DNA from: Puniceibacterium confluentis
GTDB lineage: Bacteria; Pseudomonadota; Alphaproteobacteria; Rhodobacterales; Rhodobacteraceae
Length of the DNA: 64,000 nt
Direction of reading: 5' to 3'
Assembly (NCBI RefSeq): GCF_007923445.1
Contig: NZ_VOJI01000001.1
Coordinates: 1-64,000 of the forward strand
Below, in pieces: positions 1 through 11,020 of the stretch. A program made the position numbers and the translations under genes. Positions within the stretch are counted from its first letter, which is position 1, and every line of letters begins with the position of its first letter. Under the pieces are notes generated by a model. That model saw only the letters and a list, made by a program, of their open reading frames with translations. It ran no database searches and was not told the DNA's origin.

Positions 1-76
1 GTCCGCGCCAAAATAGGCATGCCATCGATAATGAACCCGATAAACCTGCCCGACATGGGCAGAATGAATGGGAACT
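1..76. other. Unidentified sequence abutting the efflux permease
   Basis: This is where homology to the RND permease ends. The flank does not continue that family in any minus frame. On the plus strand frame 1 is open and reads to a TGA at 76-78; on the minus strand another frame is also open and hydrophobic. A short inverted repeat, CTGCCC/GGGCAG, lies at about 46-62. It could be the end of an insertion sequence or a rearrangement joint. I cannot assign a family from 76 bases. Confidence 0.35.
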
Positions 77-2986
77 GAGAATCGGCCGGAACCGCTGTTT
101 CGCGGCTTCGGTCACCGCCTCGAACAGGGGCCTGCCTGCCTCGCGCTGTTCACGGGCGAATTCCACGATCAGGATCGCGTTCTTGCCGGTCAGACCGATC
201 ACCGTCAGCAGGCCGACCTGAAAGAACACGCCATTTTCAAAGCTGCCCAGATACGCGCCGCCCAGCGCGCCCAGCACGCCGATGGGCATGGCCAGCATCA
301 CCGCAAAGGGAATCGACCAGCTTTCATAGAGTGCCGCCAGCGCCAGAAACACCGCGGCGAGGCTGAGCGCGTAAAGCAGCGGCGCCTGGTTGCCCGATTG
401 CTGTTCCTCGAGCGACAGGCCGGTCCAGGCCACCTGATAGCCCGGGGGCAACTGGTCGACCATGGCTTCGATTGCGGCAATGGCCTCGCCGGTGGAAACG
501 CCGGGCGCGGGCGAGCCCTGGATCTGCATCGCGGGGACGCCGTTGTAGCGGTTTACCCCCTGCGCGCCAAAGGTCCAGTTGCCGGAGGCAAAGTTGGAAA
601 ACGGCACCAGCCCGCCGCTGTCGTTGCGCACCCGCCATTTCTCCAGATCTGACGGCGTGGCGCGTGCATCCGCCTCGCCCTGGACGTAGACCCGCTTGAT
701 CCGGCCCTGGTCGATGAAATCGTTCACGTAGCGCCCGGCCCATGCCACCGACAGCAGGTTACCGACATCCGTGGCCGACACGCCCATCGCCCCGGCCTTG
801 CGCCAGTCGATGTCCAGGTTGAACTGCGCCGCGTCCTCCAGCCCCGAAGGCCGGGCCGACGCGATCAGCGGGCTTTGCGCGGCCAGCCCGAGCATCTGGT
901 TGCGCGCCTGCAACAGTTGTTCATGTGTCTGCCCGGCGCGGGCCTGAAGGAAAAAGTCAAACCCCGACACGTTGCCAAGTTCGATCACCGACGGCGGCAC
1001 GATCGGAAACACCATGGCATCCTGAATCTGGCTGAAGGCGCCAAAGGCGCGCCCGGCGATGGCCTGAACCGAGGATCCGGGGGCGGTGCGTTGATCCCAA
1101 TCCTTGAGCCGGACAAACGCCAGCCCCATGTTCTGACCCTGCCCGGCAAAGCTGAAACCGACAACGCCGAAAGCGGATTCCACCAGATCGCCTTCCTGTT
1201 CGAGATAGTAGCTTTCGACCTGCTTCACCACCTCGAGCGTGCGCTCTGCCGTTGCCCCGGTCGGACCCTGGATCAGGGTAAAGAGAATGCCCTGATCTTC
1301 GGCCGGCAGGAATCCTTCGGGGGTGCGCATGAACAGGAACCCCATGGCGGCAAGGATCGCGCCATAGACGAGGACCATACGGAACGGTCGGCGCACTATG
1401 TAGGCGACGCTGTGGCCATAGCCGTTGACGGTTTTGTCGAACCCGCGGTTGAACAGCCCGAACACCCCGCGTTTCTTGTCGTGCGCAGGCTTTTTCAGCA
1501 GCGTTGCGCACAGCGCCGGCGTCAGGGTCAGCGCCACCACCACAGACAGCGCCATGGCGCTGATGATGGTCACGGCGAATTGTTTGTAAATCACCCCGGT
1601 CGAACCGGGGAAGAACACCATCGGTACAAACACCACCGACAGCACCACGGCGATGCCGATCAGCGCACCGGTGATCTGGTCCATGGACTTGCGGGTGGCC
1701 TCGAGCGGGCTCAGCCCCTCCTGCTCCATGATCCGTTCGACATTTTCCACCACGACGATGGCATCGTCGACCAGCAGACCGATCGCCAGAACCATGGCCA
1801 GCATGGTCAGCGTGTTGATCGAAAAGCCAAAGGCCGCAAGCACCCCGAAGGTGCCCAGCAGCACGACCGGAACCGCAAGCGTCGGGATCAGCGTCGCCCG
1901 CAAGTTCTGAAGGAACAGGAACATCACCAGAAAGACCAGCACGATGGCCTCGGCCAGGGTTTTCACCACTTCCTCGATCGAGATGGTCACAAAGGGCGTG
2001 GTGTCGAACGGGATCACGTAACCAATGCCATCGGGGAACACCCGGGCAAAATCGTCGATCCGCGCCTTCACGGCTGCGGCGGTGTCCAGAGCGTTGGCAC
2101 CGGGGGCGAGGCTGATCGCCATCCCCGAAGCCGGTGCAGCGTTGAAACGCGAGATCGTGCTGTAGTTCTCGGCCCCGATTTCCACCCGCGCCACGTCGTT
2201 GAGCAGCACAAGCCCGCCGTCGGTCTCGGCCCGCAGCACGATCTGGCGAAAGTCTTCGGGAGTGCGCAGCAGCGACTGCGCTGTGATCGTGGCGTTCAGC
2301 TGCTGACCCTCGACCGCGGGGCGCGACCCGAAGGAGCCCGCGGAGATCTGGGCGTTTTCGGCGGATACGGCGGCGACAACATCCGTCGGAGTCAGTTCGA
2401 ACGCCGCCAGCTTGGACGGGTCCAGCCAGATGCGCATGGCGTATTGCGCCCCGAACACCTGCACGTTGCCGACACCCTCGACCCGGCTGATCTCGTTCAC
2501 CATGTTTGACACAAGGTAGTCCGACAGGTCGGTCGCATCGAAGGTGCCGTCTTCCGAGATCAGGCCGACCACCATCAGGAAGCCGGAAGAGGATTTGCGC
2601 ACCGTCACGCCCTGCCGCGTCACCGGTTCGGGCAGCAGCGCCGTGGCCTGTGCCAGCTTGTTCTGCACCTGCACCTGCGCGATGTCCGGGTCGGTGCCGG
2701 TTTCAAACGTCAGGGTGATCGACGCACCGCCGGACGAGGTCGAACTGGACGAGATATAGCGCAGACCGTCCAGGCCGGTCATCTGTTGTTCGATCACCTG
2801 CGTGACGGTGTTGGCCACCGTGTCCGCCGATGCCCCGGGGTAGGCGGCGCTGACCGACACCGTGGGCGGCGCGATCTGCGGATATTGCGCGATCGGCAGG
2901 GTCAGGATCGACAGCACGCCGATCCCCATGATGAAAATCGAAAGAACCCAGGCAAAGATCGGGCGGTCGATGAAAAAGCGGGCCAT
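1..2986 (-). CDS. RND multidrug efflux permease (AcrB/MexB family), 3' end disrupted or cut off
   Basis: Inner-membrane proton/drug antiporter subunit of a tripartite efflux pump. It starts at the ATG at 2984-2986 ([16 protein letters not shown]), 40 bases after the adaptor gene. The hallmark TM4 stretch [14 protein letters not shown], with two adjacent aspartates, and the TM10 motif [11 protein letters not shown], with the relay lysine, are both present, and porter-domain sequence is continuous between them. The frame is recognisable for about 970 codons, to QRFRPIL at base 77. The family then continues with MTS and about 75 more residues, but here the frame changes to unrelated sequence that stays open to base 1. 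The lost segment would include the relay threonine (T978 in E. coli AcrB) and the last two membrane helices. Either the gene is a pseudogene interrupted at 76/77 or it is rearranged; upstream sequence would decide. Confidence 0.85.
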   Translation of the reverse strand, partial: MARFFIDRPIFAWVLSIFIMGIGVLSILTLPIAQYPQIAPPTVSVSAAYPGASADTVANTVTQVIEQQMTGLDGLRYISSSSTSSGGASITLTFETGTDPDIAQVQVQNKLAQATALLPEPVTRQGVTVRKSSSGFLMVVGLISEDGTFDATDLSDYLVSNMVNEISRVEGVGNVQVFGAQYAMRIWLDPSKLAAFELTPTDVVAAVSAENAQISAGSFGSRPAVEGQQLNATITAQSLLRTPEDFRQIVLRAETDGGLVLLNDVARVEIGAENYSTISRFNAAPASGMAISLAPGANALDTAAAVKARIDDFARVFPDGIGYVIPFDTTPFVTISIEEVVKTLAEAIVLVFLVMFLFLQNLRATLIPTLAVPVVLLGTFGVLAAFGFSINTLTMLAMVLAIGLLVDDAIVVVENVERIMEQEGLSPLEATRKSMDQITGALIGIAVVLSVVFVPMVFFPGSTGVIYKQFAVTIISAMALSVVVALTLTPALCATLLKKPAHDKKRGVFGLFNRGFDKTVNGYGHSVAYIVRRPFRMVLVYGAILAAMGFLFMRTPEGFLPAEDQGILFTLIQGPTGATAERTLEVVKQVESYYLEQEGDLVESAFGVVGFSFAGQGQNMGLAFVRLKDWDQRTAPGSSVQAIAGRAFGAFSQIQDAMVFPIVPPSVIELGNVSGFDFFLQARAGQTHEQLLQARNQMLGLAAQSPLIASARPSGLEDAAQFNLDIDWRKAGAMGVSATDVGNLLSVAWAGRYVNDFIDQGRIKRVYVQGEADARATPSDLEKWRVRNDSGGLVPFSNFASGNWTFGAQGVNRYNGVPAMQIQGSPAPGVSTGEAIAAIEAMVDQLPPGYQVAWTGLSLEEQQSGNQAPLLYALSLAAVFLALAALYESWSIPFAVMLAMPIGVLGALGGAYLGSFENGVFFQVGLLTVIGLTGKNAILIVEFAREQREAGRPLFEAVTEAAKQRFRPILSSHSFCPCRAGLSGSLSMACLFWRG

Positions 2987-3026
2987 GTGCGGTGCTCCGG
3001 ATCGGGTCTGGGTCGACGGTTCTGGG

Positions 3027-4193
3027 TTATTCGGTCCTGGCGTTGGCGACGGGGTCCGCCGCTTTGGCCAGTTGCGCCCGCTCGGACGCGGCAACGGTGG
3101 CGCCGGGCTGAACCTTTTGCAGGCCCTCGACGATCACCTTTGCGCCGGCGCTCAGCCCGTCTGTGACAATCCAGTCCGACCCCAGATCCTGCGCGATGGT
3201 CAGCGGCACCTGCTCGACCGTATTGTCACCGGTCACGATCATGGCGATGGGCTGGCCGCGCCGGTCGCGGCTGACCCCCTCCTGGGGGACGCGGAAGGCA
3301 CCCACGATGGGGCGGGTCGGCATTTCGACCTGAACATACATCCCCGGCAGCAGCAGCTTGTCAGGGTTGTCAAAGCTCATCCGCAGCACGACCACACCGG
3401 TCTGTTCGTCCACATCCGGCTCGGCGGCCGTCAGGCTGCCGGTCTGATCGAACACACTGCCATCAGCCAGCGTCAGCGACACCGCGCGGTCAATTTCGCC
3501 CAGCCCCTCGACTCCGGCACCACGGCGCCATTGCAGCACTTCGGCGGCGGATTGGGTCACGTCGACGTATACGGTGTCGATGTTGCGGATCACGGCCAGA
3601 GGAGCGGCCTGACTGGCGGTCACCAACGCGCCCTGGCTGGTCAGGGACCGGCCGATCTCGCCCGACAGCCTGGCGCGGATCCGGGTGCGGTCCAGCTCGA
3701 TCTGCGCGCCCTGCAACTGCGCCAGTGCAACTTGCAGGCTGGCGGCATTGGCCTCGCGGGTGGCCAGAGCTGAATCATAGGCCTGATCCGAGGCGACGTT
3801 GCGCTGGCGCAGTTCCTCGAACCGGGTCAGTTCCTTTTCCGCGGCGTTCAACTGTGCCTGCGCCAGCGACACCTGCGCCTTGGCCTGTGCCAGGTTTGCC
3901 TCGTAGGTGGCGGGATCGATGGTGAAGAGAACATCGCCGACTTCGACACGCCCACCTTCGGTGAACAGCCGCTCGGTGATGATCCCGGCCACCTGCGGAC
4001 GCACTTCGGCGGCAGCCGAGGCGACAACCCGGCCCGGCAGGGTCGAGGTCAACGTGACATTTTCCGGCTGTAACGTGACCACTGTGACCGGTGTCGGCGG
4101 CCGTTCCGAGCCCTGCGCCGCAGCGGCGCCAGGCAGGGCAGCGGCCAGAACCAGCGCCAGGACGGTGGGCAAAGGGAAACGGTTTGGTTGCAT
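3027..4193 (-). CDS. RND efflux periplasmic adaptor (membrane fusion protein, AcrA/MexA type)
   Basis: 388-residue periplasmic adaptor that links the RND permease to an outer-membrane channel. The N-terminus has a signal peptide (hydrophobic [17 protein letters not shown]). A lipoyl/barrel-sandwich half ([20 protein letters not shown]) is followed by an alanine- and glutamine-rich alpha-hairpin around residues 90-160 and a beta-barrel region. No lipobox cysteine is seen, so it is probably anchored by its signal sequence or soluble. It is the first gene of the efflux operon and is divergent from the TetR gene. No outer-membrane channel gene is visible in the window. Confidence 0.93.
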   Translation of the reverse strand: MQPNRFPLPTVLALVLAAALPGAAAAQGSERPPTPVTVVTLQPENVTLTSTLPGRVVASAAAEVRPQVAGIITERLFTEGGRVEVGDVLFTIDPATYEANLAQAKAQVSLAQAQLNAAEKELTRFEELRQRNVASDQAYDSALATREANAASLQVALAQLQGAQIELDRTRIRARLSGEIGRSLTSQGALVTASQAAPLAVIRNIDTVYVDVTQSAAEVLQWRRGAGVEGLGEIDRAVSLTLADGSVFDQTGSLTAAEPDVDEQTGVVVLRMSFDNPDKLLLPGMYVQVEMPTRPIVGAFRVPQEGVSRDRRGQPIAMIVTGDNTVEQVPLTIAQDLGSDWIVTDGLSAGAKVIVEGLQKVQPGATVAASERAQLAKAADPVANARTE

Positions 4194-4279
4194 CGGGGTT
4201 TCCTCGTTCAGGCTGAACCGCGCCAGGTGCGCGCAGGATCGCTAAAGGACAATTGACGGCGCGGCAAAGACCACATCCG

Positions 4280-4294
4280 TGCTGCATTGCAGCA
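4280..4294. promoter_or_regulatory. Perfect palindrome between the efflux operon and tetR; candidate operator
   Basis: TGCTGCA-T-TGCAGCA is a 7-base perfect inverted repeat around one base. It sits in the 239-base divergent intergenic region, 87 bases before the adaptor start and 139 before the TetR start. TetR proteins beside RND operons usually repress the divergent promoter from such sites. Assignment to this TetR is inference. Confidence 0.45.
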
Positions 4295-4432
4295 ATAATG
4301 CCGGGGCACAAGGCACAACAGCCCGATGCACAGAAGCTGTTTCTGAATGCACATCCGACAGGCAAAACCGTGCTGCGAATTGCATCGACGGCCTGACCCG
4401 GATACTCAGGTCGCCAGCAACAGGGGCACGGC

Positions 4433-5077
4433 ATGGCGGTAAAAACAAGTGGCTGGCGCGGGTCCGAGGAACTCTGGCTCGAAGCCGCATACCAGCTGCT
4501 GATCGAACAGGGGGTCGAGGCCGTCAAGGTGATGCCGCTGGCCAAGCGTGTCGGCCTGTCACGGACCAGCTTCTACGGACATTTCGACAGCCGCGAGGCG
4601 CTGCTTGCGGCGCTGATCGCCCGCTGGCAGGACAAGAACACCGGCAACATGGTGGCGCGGACCCGGGCCTTTGCCGAAACGATCGCCGAAGCGGTGCTGA
4701 ACCTGTTCGACTGCTGGCTGCAACCCGGTCTGTTCGACGCTCAACTGGATTTTGCGATCCGCAACTGGGCATTGGGCGATCCCGCTTTGCGCGCCGTGCT
4801 GGAAAGCACGGATCAGGACAGGATTGCCGCCATCCGCGCGATGTTCGAACGCTTCGGATACGCCCCCGCCGAGGCCGAAGTGCGGGCTTTTACGGTCTAT
4901 TACACGCAGATCGGCTATGTCTCGATGATGGTGGTCGAACCGCCGGAACTGCGCCTGCCCCGGATGCCCTATTACGTGCAGACCTTTACCGGGACTGCGG
5001 CCAGCGACAGCGAACTTGCCCGGTTCGTGTCGCGCCACGGCATGACGCTACAGGATTTGCGACCGGATCAGGGGTGA
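4433..5077 (+). CDS. TetR/AcrR-family transcriptional regulator
   Basis: 214-residue regulator with an N-terminal TetR helix-turn-helix (about residues 10-60; AKRVGLSRTSFYGHF is the recognition part) and a helical ligand-binding C-terminal half. It is transcribed away from the RND adaptor gene, the usual arrangement for a repressor of the pump, and the 4280-4294 palindrome lies between them. Its 3' end converges on gbcB with 14 bases between. The ligand cannot be predicted. Confidence 0.92.
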   Translation: MAVKTSGWRGSEELWLEAAYQLLIEQGVEAVKVMPLAKRVGLSRTSFYGHFDSREALLAALIARWQDKNTGNMVARTRAFAETIAEAVLNLFDCWLQPGLFDAQLDFAIRNWALGDPALRAVLESTDQDRIAAIRAMFERFGYAPAEAEVRAFTVYYTQIGYVSMMVVEPPELRLPRMPYYVQTFTGTAASDSELARFVSRHGMTLQDLRPDQG

Positions 5078-5091
5078 GGTACCGTCGCCCG

Positions 5092-6165
5092 CTATGCTTC
5101 GACCTCCAGCCGTCCGATCGGGTTGGAACAGCACGCCAGAATGTAGCCGTCGGCGATGTCGTCCTCTGAAATCCCGCCGTTGTGTACCATATGCGCCTCG
5201 CCAGAGACCTTGCGGACCTTGCAAGTGCCGCAGACGCCAAAGGTGCAGCCGGACGGAATGTTCAGCCCGGAAGCCTTGGCTATGGCCAGCACGGTGTCCG
5301 TCTCGTGGCAAGCCACGGATTTTCCGGACCTGGTGAACACCAGCTCCGCCACGGCACGGTCCTGCGGCACCACATCATCGAACTCGGTCAGCTCTTCCTT
5401 GGTTTCCGCAGGCGCGGCAAAGCTTTCCTGATGGTAGTGCGCCATGTCGTAGCCCAGGCTGTTGAGCATGTCGCGCACCGAAGCCATGAAGCTTTCAGGT
5501 CCGCAGCAATAGACTTCGCGCTCCAGGTAATCCGGCGCCATCAGGCCCAGCATCAACTGGTTGAACCGCCCGCGATAGCCGGTCCAGGCGTCGTAGGGAT
5601 CATCCTCTTTCACCACGAAGTTCAGCTTGATGCCCTGCACCCGGCTGGCCATGTGTTCCAGCTTGCGGCGAAAAATCAGCTCGGACGGACGTCGCGCAGC
5701 AGAGATGAAGGTGATGTCAGGATCTTCGCCACGCTCCCACAGGAACGCCGCCATCGACATCATCGGCGTGACGCCCGAGCCCGCCGAAATGAACAGATAT
5801 TTGTCATCCGGCTGCGGTGGCAGATGGAAAAGGCCGGTGGGGCCGAACACCTTGAGCCGCATGCCAGGTTTCAGGTGGTCCAGCATCCAGCGGGTTGCCA
5901 CGCTTTGCTTCTGCGCCTTCACCGTCACGGTGATATAGGCCGTGGCCGCCGGGTTGGACGAGATCGTATAGGTCCGCTGGATGTTTCCGCCCGGCACCGG
6001 AAGGTCCAGCGTCACGAACTGCCCGGCCTTGTAGAGGAACCGTGAGCCCGACGGCGGGCGAAAGACGAAGCTGACAACATCCGGTGCTTCCGGAATGCAC
6101 TGCACGCATTCCAGCAACTCGGAATCTTTCCAGATCGGCGAATCCTCTTTCGGCATCGGGATCAT
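5092..6165 (-). CDS. gbcB: Ferredoxin reductase component of a Rieske betaine monooxygenase (GbcB-like)
   Basis: 357-residue flavin reductase with a fused plant-type ferredoxin. The first two thirds hold the FAD site (RTYTISSNP) and the NAD(P) site (ISAGSGVTPMMSM; YCCGPESFM). The last 80 residues carry a 2Fe-2S site (CTFGVCGTC plus a cysteine in ILACCS). Proteins of this layout pass electrons from NAD(P)H to the Rieske oxygenase GbcA, which demethylates glycine betaine to dimethylglycine. It begins 4 bases after the gbcA stop, so the two are surely cotranscribed. A stachydrine-type substrate is possible instead of glycine betaine. Confidence 0.85.
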   Translation of the reverse strand: MIPMPKEDSPIWKDSELLECVQCIPEAPDVVSFVFRPPSGSRFLYKAGQFVTLDLPVPGGNIQRTYTISSNPAATAYITVTVKAQKQSVATRWMLDHLKPGMRLKVFGPTGLFHLPPQPDDKYLFISAGSGVTPMMSMAAFLWERGEDPDITFISAARRPSELIFRRKLEHMASRVQGIKLNFVVKEDDPYDAWTGYRGRFNQLMLGLMAPDYLEREVYCCGPESFMASVRDMLNSLGYDMAHYHQESFAAPAETKEELTEFDDVVPQDRAVAELVFTRSGKSVACHETDTVLAIAKASGLNIPSGCTFGVCGTCKVRKVSGEAHMVHNGGISEDDIADGYILACCSNPIGRLEVEA

Positions 6166-6169
6166 GGGA

Positions 6170-7495
<1,326 letters not shown>

Positions 7496-7582
7496 TCATT
7501 TGCGGTGTTTCATCGACCGGAATGGACATCGGGGACTTTCGCGTCACACCGGGGCGCGACAGCTGCCCGGCACACACGGCCG

Positions 7583-9616
7583 CTAGACATCCTTCATCAG
7601 CCGCAGCGCATCGTAAATCGCCGCGTGGGTGTTGCGCGCTGACACCGCATCACCGATCCGGAACAGCTGGAAGGTTCCCTGCACATTGCGCCTGTCCCTC
7701 TGCGCCCGCCCGGCGATCAGCGCGTCCTGATCCACGGCGCCAAGATTGCTGGAAAGGGGCTTCAGCGCGAAATACAGCTCGTCCAGCGGCAGGGTGCCGT
7801 GATTGACGACAATCTGATCAAAGTGCCGCTCTTCCCTGTGGTTGGAATAATCGGTGCCGATCACCGCGCGCAGGCGATTGCCGTCCTTTTCCACCGCCAT
7901 CAGTCGGTAGGTCACGGTAAAGCGCACATCCTTGTTCTGAAGGTTGCGCATGTAGGGCACCAGGTTCATCGCCATCACGTCGGGAGCAAAGCTGCGGTCC
8001 GGCGTCATGATCTCCACGTGTTTGCCCGCGTGGGCGATCAGGTCCGCCGCCTGCATTGCCGCATGGTCCCCCGCATCGTCGTAAAGCAGTACAGAGGTGC
8101 CCGGTTTGACATCGCCGGCCAGGATGTCCCAGGCCGAGACCACCAGATCATTGCCGGTCTCGAGCACATCGGTGTTGGGCAATCCCCCTGTGGCGACGAT
8201 CACCACATCGGGTGACAGCGCGGTCACATCCGCAGCCTCGGCATAGGTGTTGAAGTGAAAGGTAACGTCGCGCGCGGCACATTGCGCCATGCGCCAGTCG
8301 ATGATGCCGATCATCTCCTTGCGCCTCGGGTCCAGCGCGGTCAGGCGGACCTGCCCGCCGGGGTCGCCCGCCGCCTCGAACACCGTGACGTCATGGCCGC
8401 GTTCGGCGGCCACCCGCGCCGCCTCGAGCCCGGCAGGTCCGGCACCGACGACCACCACCTTCCGGCGCAGGGTCGCCGCAGGGATGTCGTGCGGCATCGA
8501 CAACTCGCGCCCCGTCGCCGCATTGTGGATGCACAGGGCATCACCCGCCTGATAGATCCGGTCCAGACAGTACGTCGCGCCGACACAGGGACGGATATCC
8601 TCTTCGCGGCCCTCGATGATCTTTTGCACCACCTGCGGATCGGCCATGTGGGCGCGGGTCATGCCCACCATGTCAAGCTGACCGCTGGCCACCGCGTGGC
8701 GTGCCGTGGCCACATCCGGGATCCGCGCGGCATGGAACGTCGGCAGACCGACTTCGGCGCGGATGCGCCCGGCAAAATCCAGATGCGGGGCCGATTTCAT
8801 GCCCTGCACCGGGATCACGTCTGTCAACGCCGCATCGGTGTGGATCTGCCCCCGGATGATGTTCAGGAAGTCGACACCCGCCTCCTTGAAAAGATGACCG
8901 ATGGCGATGCCTTCTTCCGCATCGATGCCACCCTTGGCCACCTCGTCCGCCGAATACCGCATCCCCAGCAGGAACCCCTTGCCCACGCGCTTGCGACAGG
9001 CGCGGTAAACCTCGAGCGCGAAACGGGCACGGTTTTCCAGCGATCCGCCCCAGGGTGCGTCCAGAGCGTTGGTCAGCGGGGACAGGAATTGATCCATCAG
9101 GTGGCCGTAACACTCGAACTCGACACCATCGAGTCCCGCCGCCTGCATCCGTTCTGCCGCGTCGGCATAGTCCTGAATGATGCGGTCTATTTCCCAGTCT
9201 TCGATCACCTTGGGAAAGGCGCGGTGTGACGGTTCGCGAAACGGGCCAGGTGACACCACCGGCAGCCAGTCCCCCTTGTTCCACTGCGTGCGCCGGCCCA
9301 GATGGGTAAGCTGGATCATCACCGCGCAGCCATGGCCGTGACACTCGTCAGCCAGAGCCTTCATCCAGGGCACCACCTCGTCGCGGTAGGCCAGCACGTT
9401 GTTGAAAACCGGTGGCGAGTTTCGCGAAACTGCCGCCGACCCGGCGGTCATGGTCAGAGCCACACCGGCCTTTGCCCGGGCGGCGTGATAGGCGCGATAC
9501 CTGTCCTTTGGCATGCCGTCTTCGGGGTAGGCCGGTTCGTGACTGGTGGTCATGATCCGGTTCTTCAAGGTCAGGGACCCCAAAGCATAGGGCTGAAGAA
9601 GGGGATCCCGGGACAT
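7583..9616 (-). CDS. Old-yellow-enzyme-type FMN/Fe-S demethylase (DgcA/StcD-like)
   Basis: 677-residue NADH:flavin oxidoreductase of the dimethylamine/trimethylamine dehydrogenase family. Residues 1-350 form the TIM barrel (TLKNRIMTTSHEPAYPEDG at the start; GLDGVEFECYGHLMDQFLSP), followed by the Fe-S cysteines (CVGATYC, CIHNAATG) and a Rossmann FAD/NAD half (VVVVGAGPAGLEAARVAAERG). Homologs demethylate dimethylglycine (DgcA) or N-methylproline (StcD). Position directly upstream of gbcAB suggests it acts on the product of the Rieske enzyme. No dgcB-like partner is seen nearby. A perfect 17-base palindrome lies 82-98 bases upstream. Confidence 0.8.
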   Translation of the reverse strand: MSRDPLLQPYALGSLTLKNRIMTTSHEPAYPEDGMPKDRYRAYHAARAKAGVALTMTAGSAAVSRNSPPVFNNVLAYRDEVVPWMKALADECHGHGCAVMIQLTHLGRRTQWNKGDWLPVVSPGPFREPSHRAFPKVIEDWEIDRIIQDYADAAERMQAAGLDGVEFECYGHLMDQFLSPLTNALDAPWGGSLENRARFALEVYRACRKRVGKGFLLGMRYSADEVAKGGIDAEEGIAIGHLFKEAGVDFLNIIRGQIHTDAALTDVIPVQGMKSAPHLDFAGRIRAEVGLPTFHAARIPDVATARHAVASGQLDMVGMTRAHMADPQVVQKIIEGREEDIRPCVGATYCLDRIYQAGDALCIHNAATGRELSMPHDIPAATLRRKVVVVGAGPAGLEAARVAAERGHDVTVFEAAGDPGGQVRLTALDPRRKEMIGIIDWRMAQCAARDVTFHFNTYAEAADVTALSPDVVIVATGGLPNTDVLETGNDLVVSAWDILAGDVKPGTSVLLYDDAGDHAAMQAADLIAHAGKHVEIMTPDRSFAPDVMAMNLVPYMRNLQNKDVRFTVTYRLMAVEKDGNRLRAVIGTDYSNHREERHFDQIVVNHGTLPLDELYFALKPLSSNLGAVDQDALIAGRAQRDRRNVQGTFQLFRIGDAVSARNTHAAIYDALRLMKDV

Positions 9617-9697
9617 ATGGCAACTCCGCTGCTGATGGGCTCATGCAACCATCCTGCCCCGAACCCGTGACCGCGTCCCGACGGAAAACGTCACCAG

Positions 9698-9714
9698 TGT
9701 CGTATTTTACGACA
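9698..9714. promoter_or_regulatory. Perfect 17-base palindrome upstream of the demethylase operon; candidate operator
   Basis: TGTCGTA-TTT-TACGACA, with 7-base arms, lies in the 107-base gap between the DgcA-like gene (starts 9616) and the flippase-like gene (ends 9724). Its symmetry and location in the only plausible promoter region of the operon suggest a binding site for a dimeric regulator. No regulator gene is adjacent. Confidence 0.5.
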
Positions 9715-9723
9715 TGAGTGTTT

Positions 9724-10665
9724 TCAGGGCGATTTCCGGCGGCCTTGCAGCAGCGGCAGCACCCCGGGAAGAACCACGGCTATGAACACGAGACCAAAGG
9801 CGATGCTGGCCGCCAGTCCGCTGGCCGCCGAAGCCCCGGCGACCGGGAACAGCGCCGCAGCCGCACCTTCGCGCAACCCCCAGCCCGAGACAGAGACCGG
9901 AATCAACATGGTGAACAGGATCAGCGGCACGATCCCCAGAATCTCGGCCAGCGACAGGTCGGTGCCCGTGGCCCGCGCGCAAAAGGCAAAAGCTGACAGG
10001 GTACAGGCCGTGGTGGCAAGCCCCAGAAGGATTTGCCAGCCCAGAACCCGGGGCGCCAGCAGCGCGGCGTGCAGCGCTGCCCACAGACTGTCAAGCGCGC
10101 GACTTTGCGGTCCGGGCAGCAGCCCCCCCAACCAGAACACCACCGGAGCCGCCACTCCGAAAAGGATCAGCGGCACCACAAAGGACCGCACCCAGAGCGG
10201 CCAATCCAGACCACCGGGGGCGAGGGAAGTCACCAAAAAGGCCAGCGCCATGACCGCAAAGACCGCCACCTGACCTGACAGCCGCTCGAACACCACACCC
10301 TGGGATGCACGCATCAGGCCAGCCTGGTGTCGCGCCCGCAACGCGCGGCCTGCATCACCCACCATGCCGCCGGGCAGCGATTGGTTCACGAACTGAGCGA
10401 GGTAATATTCGCGCACCGCCTGCCCCGATGTGAACCGTTGCCCAAGGCCCTGTGCTGTCAATTTCCAGCGCAGACCGGACAGCACCGTCTGCAGGGTCAG
10501 CGCGACATAGGCCAGCAGCAGCCAATCGGCCTTGGCGCGCATCAGGCTGCCAAGCGCCTCGGCCCCCCCGACGGCGTTCCAGAGAACCGCAAGCAGGGCG
10601 ATACTGACCAGGATCTGAGCTGCGCGGAATGCGCGTTTTCCCAGCCGGGGCACAGGGCGCATCAT
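9724..10665 (-). CDS. YbhN/LPG-synthase-TM-type membrane protein, flippase-like
   Basis: About 313 residues, nearly all hydrophobic, with roughly 7-8 membrane segments. The motif REYYLAQFVNQSLPGGMVGDAGRALRA (quoted in part: YYLAQFVNQSLPGGMVGD) is typical of the lysylphosphatidylglycerol-synthase TM/UPF0104 family. VPLILFTMLIPVSVSGWGLRE near the C-terminus is also typical. The catalytic aminoacyl-transfer domain of MprF is absent, so a lipid-translocating or undefined envelope role is more likely than lipid lysylation. I chose the paired ATG at 10663-10665; an in-frame ATG at 10707 would add 14 polar residues. It is divergent from opgH. Confidence 0.78.
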   Translation of the reverse strand: MMRPVPRLGKRAFRAAQILVSIALLAVLWNAVGGAEALGSLMRAKADWLLLAYVALTLQTVLSGLRWKLTAQGLGQRFTSGQAVREYYLAQFVNQSLPGGMVGDAGRALRARHQAGLMRASQGVVFERLSGQVAVFAVMALAFLVTSLAPGGLDWPLWVRSFVVPLILFGVAAPVVFWLGGLLPGPQSRALDSLWAALHAALLAPRVLGWQILLGLATTACTLSAFAFCARATGTDLSLAEILGIVPLILFTMLIPVSVSGWGLREGAAAALFPVAGASAASGLAASIAFGLVFIAVVLPGVLPLLQGRRKSP

Positions 10666-11020
10666 GGCCAACCAGCCGCGGCACGGGCGATCAAGAGCGC
10701 CCGGCATGTGGCGGTCATTGTGCGCGTCGTGATTTTCCGGGCCGGTCTCTTCATCCTGGCTCAGGGAAAAGCACAGCCCGGCGTGGACCGCAAGAGATTG
10801 CTATTGTGCAGTTGCAGCGAACTGCTAAAAGGTTCCGTTGCAATGTGATAATTTTTTGAGCGATTACAGTCTTGTGGCGGAAATTCGCCCACGCGGATCC
10901 CGCCAATTGGCAAGCGCTTCAGGTTTTTTTTCATACCCCATTGCGGCGGCGCAGCGAAGCGGTAAATGCAGACTAAAGGAGCCGTCTCCAACGCACGCTC
11001 CGAACGCACGAAGGTTCACT
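10666..11020. other. Divergent promoter region between the flippase-like gene and opgH
   Basis: 355 bases without a supported gene. The centre (10845-10860 and 10920-10935) is locally AT-rich against GC-rich surroundings. An inverted repeat GCAGTT-6-AACTGC lies at 10808-10825 and is a possible operator. An open frame runs through part of this stretch into opgH, but its codons before 11021 do not resemble a glucosyltransferase, so I treat it as 5' leader. Confidence 0.5.

Noticed and set aside
875-2509. 544-codon plus-strand frame
   Set aside because: Antisense to the RND permease, whose minus-strand translation matches the family throughout.
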